NCBI GenBank assembly: GCA_964030475.1
Contig: CAXIPT010000003.1
Span: 6,330,511 to 6,394,510 of the forward strand
Source of the DNA: Tethya wilhelma
Taxonomy: Eukaryota > Porifera > Demospongiae > Tethyida > Tethyidae
Reading direction: 5' to 3'
Length of the DNA stretch: 64,000 bases
Under the pieces are notes generated by a model that was not told the origin of the DNA, made no database searches, and saw only the letters and a list, made by a program, of their open reading frames with translations. The translations under genes and the position numbers were made by a program. Shown piece by piece: positions 25,201 through 35,500 of the stretch (the stretch's first letter is position 1; the number at the start of each line of letters is the position of its first letter).

Positions 25201-28035
25201 AGTGTCCCAGGAACTCTAAACGACTGAAGGGTGTCACACACATCACCAATGTTGTAGACACCAGATGAAGAGTTCAAGCCAATAGTAGGAGCAGTTTCAT
25301 AGATCTGAAGCAATCATGTAATTTGAAAGAAGCTTGTAAACATGCATGCATTCTAGATCATGCAAGACTCCTCAGTGTCTTACCTGGCAACAGTCGTAGA
25401 CTGCAGCATTATTGCAGGCAGTCTGTAGTGTTTTCAAGTAGCTGACAGTAGCTTGGAATTCAGCAGTGCAGTTGAGAGAAGAAGTCTCAGCCTTGGAGAC
25501 TGCTAATCCTACAGTGATCAGAACAAGAGTTGTAATACTCATCTTTTGGATAGTTATGAAATGAGCTACACAGAATGTGAATGAAGACTTTTAGACATAA
25601 TACGTACTTGTGTTTTACAACCCATAGTCTAACAGTCTTTAGTGATTATCTAGTGATTTTTCCCCCCTTGTGGTTGGTGGTTAGAACTGTGGATTGGGGC
25701 TAACTTCAAATTGATACTTGAACAGCTGCTATAATGGAGACAGAGGTTTGTTAACAATAACCGCATCCTGTGACTAATCTTTCCCTAAAAATGATTAGGT
25801 AAACGAGCCTCTTTCAAGTGGAAAGTTGAAACATTCAGAATGGTTATGCTTTTGTGAGTACCCAGGACCATGTTTTGCACACCAGCTGCACCACACCGGC
25901 CACCAGAGGATGCTGACAGAGTTGCAGTTGAAAATCGAAGTAGGTAATGGTCGTCTAGTTATCCTGCTCATGATTAATTAAGAGTCCAAAGTCCACTAGC
26001 ATTTTGCAACGTGTACAATCGTTGCGCCATGACTCGTACTCTTACTCTTGGTTGTCTTGCTCTTCAAGCCTGTTATCTCCTCTACCTGGCGAGTGGAGTC
26101 CATTCTGAACAGCCATCCCACTATGTAGCTGCTGTGGTGGAGTACTTCCCTCTCCCTGATCCAGACAGTGCCCAGAAGAACACCAAGGCCATTGAACCCT
26201 ACATCCAGTCAGCTGCCAAAGGGGGTGCTCAGATAGTCGTCTTCCCCGAGGACGGTATCGCGAGGTCTAGAGGCCGAGATGAACTGAGCAAGCAGCTGGA
26301 GACTATTCCAAGCAAACCTCCATTGAATGAGAAACTCATTCCTTGTAATAATTCCCACTACAGCAACCGACCTAACTTTCAGAAACTCAGCTGCTATGCT
26401 CTCACCTATAAAATTGCTATCGTTGTGAACATGGGTGACAAGCAATCGTGCTTGAAAGAAACTGATTCTGAATGTCCTTCTGACGGACTCTACCTTTACA
26501 ACACCAATGTTGCCTTCGACAGTGATGGGTCGTACCTGGCCAAATATCACAAGGTGAATCTCTTTGCTGCTGAGAGTTTGATCTTTAATACTCCCAAAAC
26601 AACTGAGGTTGTTACATTCACGACTAGCTTTGGAGTGACCTTTGGCATGTTCACTTGCTTTGATATCCTCTACAAGTCACCAGCAATGGATCTCATTGAA
26701 CAGGGAGTCAAGAACATCATCTTCCCCACATTTTGGGGCTCTGAGTTCCCTACCTTAGTTTCAATTGCCGTTCAACAATCATTTTCAATGATAACCTCCA
26801 CTAATTTTATCGGAGCTAATTTTCATTGTCAAGAAGAGGAATGTCTCCTGGTTGGCATGCCTGCTAGTGGGAGTGGAATCTACTCCAGTGGTTTGGCCAT
26901 GTCCACTTACATCAGTGGAGAAAAGTTCAGTGAGGGAGAAGGGGTGGTGAGTATTGGAGTGCTCCCCCTTACACCTGGTGTTGTTAGACCTGGTGACAAG
27001 ACGGACAATTGTGCTGAAAGTTGTAACTCTGTTGATCAAAGCTTTATTCACTTACCAAAGGATGTCCTGCTGAAGCCACTCAAAGGTGTGCTCTACCATC
27101 CATTGTCTGACCAAGAGAGCTCTGGGACTCTCTCACTGACTGACTCTGGGAACCACCTCACCTGTCATCTCAGTTACTCATTCAAAGAAAGAGCTTCTGG
27201 TGAGAAATATGCCCTTGGTGTTTACTATGGACCCACAGAGTACCACATTGGAGCCATCTGTATGCTAGTGAAGTGCAGTAGCAAAGGCTGTGGTGAGCCT
27301 GTCGAAGAAGCATCATCCACGTTTGGGCACCTTCGTCTCTCTGGATCTTTTCCCAATAATGTCACTGTCTTTCCATTTGCGATGGCGAGTGAGCTGAAGT
27401 TGTTGTCTCCTCGAGAGCTCATCTTTGCTAACAATTCCCTCACTCTTGATGGCGTCAATGAAGCCCTTGTTGCTGTTAGTCTCTGGGCTCATATTGTGTA
27501 GAACAACACAAGTACTAGTTCAGGCACCAAAACATTAATTTTTTTGATCACCTTCAATTGTTACAATCATGTTTATTATTATTTCCAGGGTTGTTTTTAT
27601 AACTATACAGCTGTTCTCTGCTTTTTTTGTTTTCATCATTGCTGCAACAATTCGTTCAAGTGTACATATATACTTTCTCTGACATGTTTCTGGGGAACCA
27701 AGGGGTTGGAGATGTTAGGTGTTAGATGTGGCCATGCATGCATGGTTATGTAGTGGTGAAGTGTTTGCAATGTTTTTAATGTGCAGGCTAAGCAGCTTGA
27801 AGACATTGATACTAACACTGTGCAAGCATCAGAAAATGTCAAAGAGGGGAATGAACAAATCAGAGGAGTAAGTACTAAATACAAGCAACCATGATCCAAT
27901 GATGAATTCCTATATACTCACATGCAACACTCACACATTCAGGCTATCAAGAACAAAGCTAGCTTTAGGCTGTGGATTCTCTTTATTCTTATTGTATGCT
28001 CATTTTCATTGCTTTTCCTGGATTGGTACAGTTAA
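16253..28035 (+). CDS. STX18: Syntaxin-18 (ER Qa-SNARE), 10 exons with a 9.7-kb intron
   Basis: Exons 16253-16396, 16530-16597, 16674-16789, 16968-17045, 17114-17180, 17286-17446, 17694-17839, 17922-18050, 27787-27867, 27943-28035 agree in phase and give 360 aa (human about 335). Order of features: N-terminal [55 protein letters not shown], a low-complexity Ser/Pro linker, the SNARE motif starting [11 protein letters not shown] and [19 protein letters not shown], and a C-terminal anchor [19 protein letters not shown]18 works in retrograde Golgi-to-ER fusion. Intron 8 (18051-27786) encloses at least five other genes. The split is supported by phase 0 on both sides and by continuity of the SNARE motif across it. 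Confidence 0.93.
18310..19341 (-). CDS. Secreted fibrinogen-related protein A (FReD lectin)
   Basis: Exon 1 is 19341-19177 and exon 2 is 19026-18310; the protein is 293 aa. Exon 1 encodes a signal peptide ([17 protein letters not shown]) and a short helical segment ending YDCCQ. Exon 2 is a full fibrinogen-related domain: [32 protein letters not shown], the calcium site YDRDNDQY, and AGWWYNRC before the last Cys. FReD proteins such as ficolins and intelectin-like lectins bind acetylated sugars and act in recognition and agglutination. The ligand is unknown here. It lies inside an STX18 intron on the opposite strand. Its C-terminal part is of the same type as copy E. Confidence 0.9.
19342..19962. 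other. Intergenic between FReD copies A and B
   Basis: The 5' flank of copy A is followed by A+T-rich sequence. The only long open frame on the minus strand overlaps copy A's start and has no family signature. Confidence 0.4.
19963..21006 (-). CDS. Secreted fibrinogen-related protein B (mosaic)
   Basis: Exon 1 is 21006-20845 and exon 2 is 20667-19963; 288 aa. Exon 1 is nearly identical to that of copy A (signal peptide [17 protein letters not shown], helix, YDCCQ). The first part of the fibrinogen domain follows copy E ([16 protein letters not shown]), while the calcium loop and C-terminal region ([17 protein letters not shown]) follow copy D. The protein therefore looks recombinant between two sub-types. 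Key features [15 protein letters not shown] and GGGWWFDAC are intact. It is nested in the STX18 intron. Confidence 0.9.
21487..21710. mobile_element. 224-bp inverted-repeat element
   Basis: Left end ACTAAAGTCCATCTGGTTTG and right end CAAACTAGATGGACTTTAGT are near-perfect inverted repeats around a non-coding A+T-rich core. It is consistent with a MITE. Confidence 0.6.
22176..22384 (-). pseudogene. Orphan, frameshifted FReD exon 1
   Basis: This matches exon 1 of copy D (signal peptide region [18 protein letters not shown], then [18 protein letters not shown]), but one extra base turns the usual YDCCQ splice end into YDMLPGR. No fibrinogen-domain exon follows downstream on the minus strand. About 130 bases beyond its donor site resemble the intron of copy D, so this is a partial duplication. 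Confidence 0.75.
22450..22990. other. Intergenic within the FReD cluster
   Basis: Non-coding and A+T-rich. I see no exon or repeat that I can name. Confidence 0.4.
22994..24019 (-). CDS. Secreted fibrinogen-related protein D
   Basis: Exon 1 is 24019-23846 and exon 2 is 23671-22994; 283 aa. Exon 1 is a different type from copies A, B and E ([42 protein letters not shown]). The fibrinogen domain has [10 protein letters not shown], a two-residue shortening before [21 protein letters not shown] and GGGWWFNNC. The linker ([18 protein letters not shown]) is diverged from the others, while the domain core is almost the same, which suggests homogenisation of the core. Confidence 0.9.
24040..24599. 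other. Intergenic, very A+T-rich
   Basis: No coding signature. TTTATTAAATTCA repeats occur near 24300-24370. Confidence 0.4.
24600..25542 (-). CDS. Secreted fibrinogen-related protein E
   Basis: Exon 1 is 25542-25384 and exon 2 is 25304-24600; 287 aa. Signal peptide [18 protein letters not shown], then the same helix as copies A and B ending YDCCQ. The fibrinogen domain keeps [20 protein letters not shown], the calcium loop [13 protein letters not shown] and GGWWYNDC. The C-terminal region is of copy A type ([14 protein letters not shown]). Nested in the STX18 intron. Confidence 0.9.
25543..26028. promoter_or_regulatory. Divergent promoter region FReD E / vanin-like
   Basis: 486 bases between two start codons on opposite strands. 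No motif is clear enough to call. Confidence 0.35.
26029..27501 (+). CDS. Vanin/biotinidase-type secreted amidohydrolase, single exon
   Basis: 490 aa without introns. A signal peptide ([19 protein letters not shown]) precedes a carbon-nitrogen hydrolase domain. The catalytic triad of the nitrilase superfamily is visible: Glu in VVFPEDGI, Lys in KYHKVNLF, Cys in [11 protein letters not shown]. The size and the long C-terminal domain fit vanins (pantetheinases) and biotinidase rather than plain nitrilases. Vanins release cysteamine and pantothenate from pantetheine at the cell surface; biotinidase frees biotin. Which substrate applies cannot be told. No clear GPI-anchor signal is seen at the C terminus ([10 protein letters not shown]). 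An upstream GTG in frame is not taken as the start. The gene lies within the STX18 intron in the same orientation as STX18. Confidence 0.9.
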   Translation: MTRTLTLGCLALQACYLLYLASGVHSEQPSHYVAAVVEYFPLPDPDSAQKNTKAIEPYIQSAAKGGAQIVVFPEDGIARSRGRDELSKQLETIPSKPPLNEKLIPCNNSHYSNRPNFQKLSCYALTYKIAIVVNMGDKQSCLKETDSECPSDGLYLYNTNVAFDSDGSYLAKYHKVNLFAAESLIFNTPKTTEVVTFTTSFGVTFGMFTCFDILYKSPAMDLIEQGVKNIIFPTFWGSEFPTLVSIAVQQSFSMITSTNFIGANFHCQEEECLLVGMPASGSGIYSSGLAMSTYISGEKFSEGEGVVSIGVLPLTPGVVRPGDKTDNCAESCNSVDQSFIHLPKDVLLKPLKGVLYHPLSDQESSGTLSLTDSGNHLTCHLSYSFKERASGEKYALGVYYGPTEYHIGAICMLVKCSSKGCGEPVEEASSTFGHLRLSGSFPNNVTVFPFAMASELKLLSPRELIFANNSLTLDGVNEALVAVSLWAHIV

Positions 28036-28069
28036 TAATGCAGATTGTCAATAATTATTATTAACTTCC

Positions 28070-28143
28070 TGTTCCATTAGCTCCACCCCTCAAGTACAAA
28101 TTGGGGGTGGGGCTGCTACCGAGCCGTAGCAGTACGTTTGTTG

Positions 28144-28177
<34 letters not shown>

Positions 28178-28180
28178 AGT
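28070..28180 (+). promoter_or_regulatory. Promoter/5' UTR of 5TM gene 1 with hairpin and (CAA)n
   Basis: An inverted repeat AGCTCCACCCC...GGGGTGGGGCT lies at about 28080-28112, followed by (CAA)n at 28144-28176 just before the ATG. The same block occurs at 47713-47817 before the duplicate gene. It starts 35 bp after the STX18 stop. Confidence 0.5.
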
Positions 28181-28656
28181 ATGAATGGTTCAGCCAACAG
28201 CAGTTGTTTCACAGTGTCCAACTTGGTCAGCTCATTCCAGTCTGACCTGCCATTCTTGACCGATCTTGATGGGTCAGAATCTGCATACAGCCTGGTGCTG
28301 AGGGACAATATTGAGCTAGGTCTTCTAGTGGATCATTACTTGGTATGACAATCATGTAGGAAAAGCATAATTTATGATTATTTTACTGATAGAAAATTAA
28401 ATGTAAAACTATTTAAACCAAAATGTTTTCTTCTTTAATTGCAGCGTTCATTAGTATGGGGTGTTTTCATCATCCTGACTGCTATAGTTTTGGTTTCGAT
28501 AGTTTCGATTCATTTCTGTTGTATCCACAGCTGTTACTTTCAGAGGACTGATGAATCTAGGCCTAGGACTGATTCAAAGAAGTTTAAAGCCTTGAAAAAA
28601 GGATGTTGTTCTTTCAGTGTAATTATTTTCATTGTTTGCTTGTAAGAGAATTAGCA

Positions 28657-28705
<49 letters not shown>

Positions 28706-29267
28706 CAATGTCAAAATGACATCATATTTCTCTCCAGGGGTATTGTTGGTGCTGGTCTATGGGCAGAGATAGTGCTCAATCGTGCTTTGAACAACCATGT
28801 ATCAGTGGACGATGGGACAACTGAAAGAATTAGGTATACAGATTAGCTTTATATAGGCTATACATGTGTCTTTTGCTTTTTTTTTTTATAAAGCAAGAAC
28901 TTTTAAAAAAATTATAATCCTAACAGAAGAACACTGTTATAGAATGAGCTGCTTAACTTTTGATTTGCACTGTTCTAGGCACTGGTTGACTGTTGTAATG
29001 CTGATTTTGGCAGCTATTTTTATTCTTCTCACACTGTTAGCAACAGTTTCTGCTTCACTAACAGCAAAACTTATTAGCTGTTATAACATGTAAGTATACA
29101 TGCATAATCCAAAAATGTATATCTTTCTTGCTACCAGCTGACCATTATGTGACTGTAATGTCATGTCCAATTTTCGTTTTGTGTTTCAGAATGATTCAGT
29201 CATTGTCTGCAATCGTTGTGCTTTCAGCTCTTATTATTGGTCCAGGCTTCTCCTTTATAATTGTAAG

Positions 29268-29312
<45 letters not shown>

Positions 29313-30244
29313 TATAAAGAGCCATTTCACATGCATGATCCATGACATTGTACTGTACATGCTATATATACCGGTGTGAGTCAGTATGATATATTTACCC
29401 TGTAATGATTAAATAGATTACTTCAGATTTGTGTGTGGATCTATCACAATTGGAAGAAACCAGCTGTAGTCCACAGTTTACAAGTACATGGATGGCTTTT
29501 TGCAATGAAGCATTGTAAGTATTATCACTAGCAACTATAAAATTAATTTGCTATGCCAACATAACACTATTATTTTACTTTTTGCTGGCAGTATGTATGC
29601 ATTCATTCTGTTCATTCTTGGCTGTTCTCTCATCATTTGCCTTCCCATTGGCCAATGCTTTGGGGCAGTATTTGTGGGAGCACTATCAAGGTAGGATGAT
29701 GATATGTTGTTTGTGTGGCTTGACCTTAATTTTTGTAGTTTGTATCAATATTATTAACAGTACTGCTAGAAGCAATAGAGTCCATGCTGACCAGCCACCA
29801 ACTTTTGTTGGTGTCCGAGAGGATTCACAACATCCCACTGCACCACCATACGGGAACTTTATTGCCAACGGAAATACTGAGCAAGCTGTTAACAATGGGT
29901 ATGCCATAATCACTGTAAATCTTTGCCCTTATTCATGTGTGTCAGCGACATACTCATACTAAGCAACATCCGTATACCCTCTTGCTGACAGGAATCTCGA
30001 TGAATCCCACCATCCAGACAACATGACAGCACCTCTCATACCGAATGGCAATAATGCTGGCAGTAGTGCTGCTGCTGGAGTGGACCGACTCCCTACTGTA
30101 TGTATGACAACATTGATAAGTTTAATACTACATATTCTGTAATATTATCGTCCACACACTGATCGATGCCACAATGCACTTTATCTATTACAGTACTCTC
30201 AAGCTGCAACTGTACCAAAGCCAAACGAAGAGACAAACCTTTAA
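28181..30244 (+). CDS. Five-transmembrane (5TM) family protein 1, unknown function
   Basis: Exons 28181-28342, 28445-28641, 28738-28833, 28979-29089, 29190-29262, 29417-29514, 29592-29690, 29761-29898, 29992-30097, 30194-30244. Five hydrophobic segments: LVWGVFIILTAIVLVSIVSI, a second starting SFSVIIFIVCLGIVGAGLW, a third at LTVVMLILAAIFILLTLLA, a fourth at SLSAIVVLSALIIGPGFSF, and a fifth at MYAFILFILGCSLIICLP. A Cys/Lys-rich loop follows the first, a short Cys-bearing loop precedes the fifth, and a polar, Pro/Asn-rich tail ends the protein. Exon layout and topology parallel the 5TM genes at 47-64 kb. Five segments with a Cys-rich loop after TM1 resemble prominin or tweety layouts, but the loops are far shorter and I see no convincing match. 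Confidence 0.8.
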
Positions 30245-30371
30245 TGTTCTCATTGTTTTGTTGTGCTTACACGTCAAAGTAGTTTTGTATTTGGCGCCAT
30301 ATTATGTAGTCATTGATTGGTATTTAATTAAGCATTAATTATCACAAAATAGGTCACTAATATTAATTTGC

Positions 30372-32424
30372 ATGCCAGTGCAGCTGAGCCTCAAGATGAC
30401 GTCCATCAAGTCTCCACAAGATCAAGAAAGTGAGGTCAAGAATCAAAATTCGGAAGCTACATCTCTACTAAAGAATAAAGCATCTCAGAGCCAGAGCACA
30501 AGTAGTCCAGTATCAGTGCAAATGAAATCCAATTCCAAAGAGCGTGTATGGGTGACTCTGTTGATGGCCACAGTGGCATCAATTCCAGCCCTTCTGGTAG
30601 GATGCACGCTGGGCTTTCCGTCAGCAGCGCTTCTAGACCTCAAGGACCTGGAGGAGAGACCTAAGTTTAAGTTTGATAGCCTGCTGTCAGATATATTTGG
30701 GGTATGCTGCTGGCTGCATGACAGTACATATTGCCTGGCCATCATTGCATGATTATGGCCATGTGACTAGACTTCAGATGTGGTTTTGTGTATGCATGAC
30801 TATAGTTAGGTGCACATTTATAATTATTATAGTTGTATATAGTCTAACTATACTTTACAGCATATTATAGGCACAAATTTTCAGCTGCATAGCTTCTTGG
30901 AATAATAGCTTTTTATTAAAGTTTCATGTAGTAAATTATTATGTATATGTGCATGAATCATTGCATTAATTTTCTTGACATGATAATATTATTATTATGC
31001 AGTCATTGGCTCCGGTTGGTGCCATGGTAGGTGGGCCCATTGCTGGATACATAGCAGATCACCTCGGTAGGAAGTCAGCCCTGATACTGGTCACGATTCC
31101 CTACCTAAGTGGCTACATGGTGATGATTTATGCTCACATGATCGAGAACCACATTGCCTTCAAGTGTTTGCTGTTTCTTGGGAGGTTTCTCACTGGAGTT
31201 GGTCTGGGATGGTCTTGTCTTGCCGTGCCGGTATGTCATACTATACTTACCCTAGCCTCCATGCACATAAGCAGTACTAAATCTGTGCTTGTTTGTCACG
31301 TATATTTGTACAACTTTCTGCTGCTACTGCATGTGTAGGTATATACAGCTGAAATATCATCCTCCAGACTGAGGGGTGTGTTCAGCTCCTTCACACAGCT
31401 CTTCCTCTCTATTGGCCTCCTGCTGATATACTTCTTAGGCTCCTTTGAAGGGTTCTACTACTACCAAGCATCTCTAGTGTTGGTTGGCATCATTGCCATC
31501 TATACCCTCATGGTAGTGTTTGTCACCGAAACACCACGATGGCTGCTTGTACACGGACACAGGACACAGACAATCGCCACCTTGAAACTATTGAGAGGTG
31601 AAAAGTACGACATTGGAGCTGAACTCAAATCAATGGAGGTGGCCGTCTCAAACACACCTCATTTGAAACTCACTCAATCACTCGTAGAGCTCACAAAGAG
31701 AGCGGCCTTCATACCCCTGCTCATCATCCTTGTCGTCATGTTCTTCCAACAGATTGGAGGACTCAACGCCAGCACAGCGTATTCAGCTCTCATCTTCCAA
31801 GAGGCTGGTGTCCCCAATTACAGACAGACTGCCACATATGCCGTTGGTGCCACGGGGCTGGTGTTCACCATCATATCTCTGTTCATCGTTGATCTCACCG
31901 GTCGTAAGCTCCTCCTCATCATCAGCGGAGTGGGAATGACTCTAGGGACAATACTACTGGGTGTTCAGTTCTATATCACTCGCCCCTCACTGTGTCATGA
32001 TAGCAACGCTACCAGTGAACTAATGGAAATGCTCCTCACAGCTGATAGTGGAGGGGCCAGTGGCTGCAACTCTCAATATGCTCCCATGGCCATCGTGAGT
32101 CTGATTGTATTCAACGCAGCCTTTGCCGTGGGATGGGGACCAGTGCCGTGGATCCTCCTGGGAGAGCTGCTCCCTCTCCGTGTGAGGGGAATGGGCAGTG
32201 GAATAGCCACCATCGTGAACTGGGGGACTGCAGCTATCGTGACGGGGTTCTATTTGGATTACGCCAAGAGGGTAAGGACTTGGTTTGCCTGGTGGACTTT
32301 TTCCGTTTTCAACTTGGCTGGGGTCGTCTTTGTTCTGCTGTTTGTGTTTGAGACCAAAGGGAAAAGCCTCGAGGAGATACAGCACAGGTTTGAACGAAAA
32401 CATACCAAGAAGGTTGCACTTTGA
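30372..32424 (+). CDS. MFS sugar transporter, GLUT (SLC2A) family
   Basis: Exons 30372-30701, 31003-31230 and 31339-32424 give 547 aa; a second in-frame ATG at 30396 is equally possible. Twelve-helix sugar-transporter signatures are in order: GYIADHLGRKSALI, YTAEISSSRLRG, FFQQIGGLNAS, DLTGRKLLLI, WGPVPWILLGELLPLRVRG, and FETKGKSLEEI. The N-terminal tail has an acidic dileucine signal (EATSLL), as used for endosome/lysosome sorting in GLUT8-type carriers. A loop between the last helices of the C-terminal half has several Cys. This makes a facilitative hexose or trehalose carrier of GLUT6/8 type likely; the substrate is inferred. Confidence 0.9.
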
Positions 32425-32591
32425 GATGTTTTTAATTATTGTTCATTGGCAATCATAACTTTATTATTATTATTACCATCAGTGCATTACGTTGTAGTAG
32501 CACAACAATGCTTAAAATTTAATTAAATTTTCTATTGTTTGCGCAATGTCACGTAACCAACCATAAGGGTAATCTGGATGATGATCTTTAT

Positions 32592-35500
32592 TTAGAATTT
32601 TATCAGATTCTTGAGAGTTGTCCATTGATCACTACTAAATACATTCTTGTCAAGCTTTTCCAGCTACATTTGTGTGTGTGTGCATGTGTGTTTGTGTGTG
32701 TGTGAGAGAGAGTAGTACATGCATGCAGGTCTAAATGTGTAATCATGCACACATCAACTTACTGTGGCTACAGTAGAGTGAAGATCACCGGGAAGTGACT
32801 CACTACTGCTAGCAAGAGCCTTATACAAGAGTTGTGCAACACTCTTCAGTTGTTTTGAGGGAATCAAATCAAACTTGAGCAACTGAAAGATCAGATTAAA
32901 AATGACACTCGATTACTAATATTGTCCAAGGCTACAGTAGGTTCTTACTGTTGAGAGGCAGGTGATGTAGTGGGAGGGGAGAGTGGAGGTTTGGTGGACA
33001 TCAGTGAGGTGGTGGATCAGAAGAAGACACCATTGTTGCTGACACATTGAGAGCATTGCTGAAATACAAGCAAGGGGAGGTTAATATCACACAGTGTCAC
33101 ATTGCTTACACAGTTGTAATCAACAATGTACCTGACTTTCCCATAACACTAGCCATGTAGGTTAGCAAAGCTGTGAAACAGCACACTGCACATTCCTGGA
33201 CTGGTTTATAGCTCTGCAATGGAGAGAAGGTATACCACAACACATTACTTTAGTTTAGATTTCACTATCCACAATACCTATTGCATACTTTTATCAAACA
33301 GTTTTGAACTAGGAAAAATAGCACTCGGATATGTTTCAAACCAGTGTTGTCATTTGTCTTCATCGTATCCAACATGCCTTGCAAAGCAAAGTAACCTGTC
33401 TTTCCACCATTAGAGAACACTGCCCTCCAGAACTGTAGACCAGCAACTGAACAGAGTGTGAAGATCAACATGGTTAAATAAAATTATGGCTGATACTGTA
33501 ATAAATGTTGTTCTTACTCTGCACAGGGATGAGAGGTGAGAGCAGTGTGGATACCATAGAGGGTACGGGCAGAGTGGGTATTGGAGTTGACTGTGCCACC
33601 TACATGGATTAAGATGTGTACAGACCTATTCTATTAGTATTTGGGGAGACATACCACAATGTTGGTTCTACGTTGTGTATCCATCAGCTTAGCAATCAGG
33701 TCCACTGCTCTGGCTGAGAATAGGCTGTGAGACTGGACATGGACAGGAGAGAATAGTTGCACACAATGATGAATTCAGTCTGCAGTCAAGGTAAGCTCAT
33801 CCCATACCTTAGGGCATCTCTTGTCTGTCACAAATGACACCAGTTTTTGTAGAAGTGGGCTGTTGTTGAGCAGTAGTGCTGAAACTGTTATGTATGTGAA
33901 CATATGCACGGTTTGAATATGAACTGATACAGGAATTGTATTTTTTTAGTATTGGTGTGTAATTTAAAACACTCTCACGAAATTGAAACAAGTGTGAAAC
34001 AGATAATTCAGAAATAATGTATGATGATAAGTTCACAGCTCGGTCAGGATATGATGTACCTTTGATCTCAAATGGCTGTGTCAATGAGCCAGCAATGAAC
34101 TGCATGCCATATTCTGCAATCTGGACTGACATGGCATCATCTTCACTAGTTCTTGTCACAATATTAGCAACTGCCAATCAACAATGGACAATTATACACA
34201 GAAGAGAACCCCCCCTTGCTAATCGATACCTTGGTAGATAAGTTTAATATCAGTCGTGAAACTAACATCATGCTGGGAGTGCTCTTGTGTTGTTGTCAGA
34301 GCTTTGAGCAGTGTACATGTGGATGAATCTGTACAATACAAACCAATTCATACTAAAAACTGCCACCATTTGATTTTAGCCAAGCTTTTTCCCATTTTCC
34401 ATGTAGTCATATAGTATTACTTGAAGTCTTCCTTTAAGAACTTAGTAATGTCACAACAAGAACACACATGTATGTTTGTACCTGATAAAGGTTCCACTCT
34501 CTGAGCTAGAAGAGCCTTCTGGAGGAACTGGTAGACCTCAGGTGAAAGGGACGGGATGGACACGAGCTCAATCAACACCCTTATGACTACATCAACCACA
34601 TCATCCTGTGCACATGTCACTAGGACATCCTTACCATGGACCATGGAGGGGGGGGGGGAGATAGTTATGATATAGTACTATGGTGTATCATTATACCCAA
34701 AGAAAGTAAAGCAGCTAGCAATGTGATGTAAAAATTGACTACATGTGTGCTCACCAGTAGGCATTCCTTTGCAGCAGGAGAGTCCTTGATCACATCAACT
34801 AGTTTATTCAACAGTAAACATTGGTCAGTAGGAGCACTAGATATTAGCACCAGCCACTGGTGGAGCTGGAGGAAGAAAGACAGAAAGGTTACAGTTAAAC
34901 AAAAGAGAGTCAAAACTACTTGCTTAGTTGGTAAAGGGTCGTTACAAGAACTAGTACGGAGTGGAGGCGGGGCTAGCTCAAAATTTAATTACCATGTTCG
35001 CTCTGCAAAATTTAATTAATTGCAAACTGCAAAGAGCCCTGAAAGAGCCATGGATGAGAGACAGACCCTAATCCAGCGAGGTGACAGGCCCTCAGCTACT
35101 CCATGGTACAAGCAAAAGATAGTGATCATCCTTGCTGTAATAGTTAGCGTGTTCATTGGCTGTTTGGTGCTAATGGCTATCATAGTTCCTGTGGCCATTA
35201 CTACAAACTCCTCTAAGTGTGGCTACAGCAAACCTTACGACTGCACCAATGGTCCAGGCGAGGATGACCTGTGCATGTGGTGCTTCAATGACAATGCCAC
35301 TGGAGAATGCAAGTCGCCACCTAAACACGGTCAGGAGCCACTCAACTGTTCACCACAAATGGGATTCTACTGCATCGCCTATGGGTTTGCAGCTGGACAA
35401 GATAGGGATAAGTGCATTGCATTTGATCAATGTGAAACACCTCCATGTTGCTGCTGGTCTAACCCACACAGTGACTGTTACTATGATGACGGTTCAGGAC

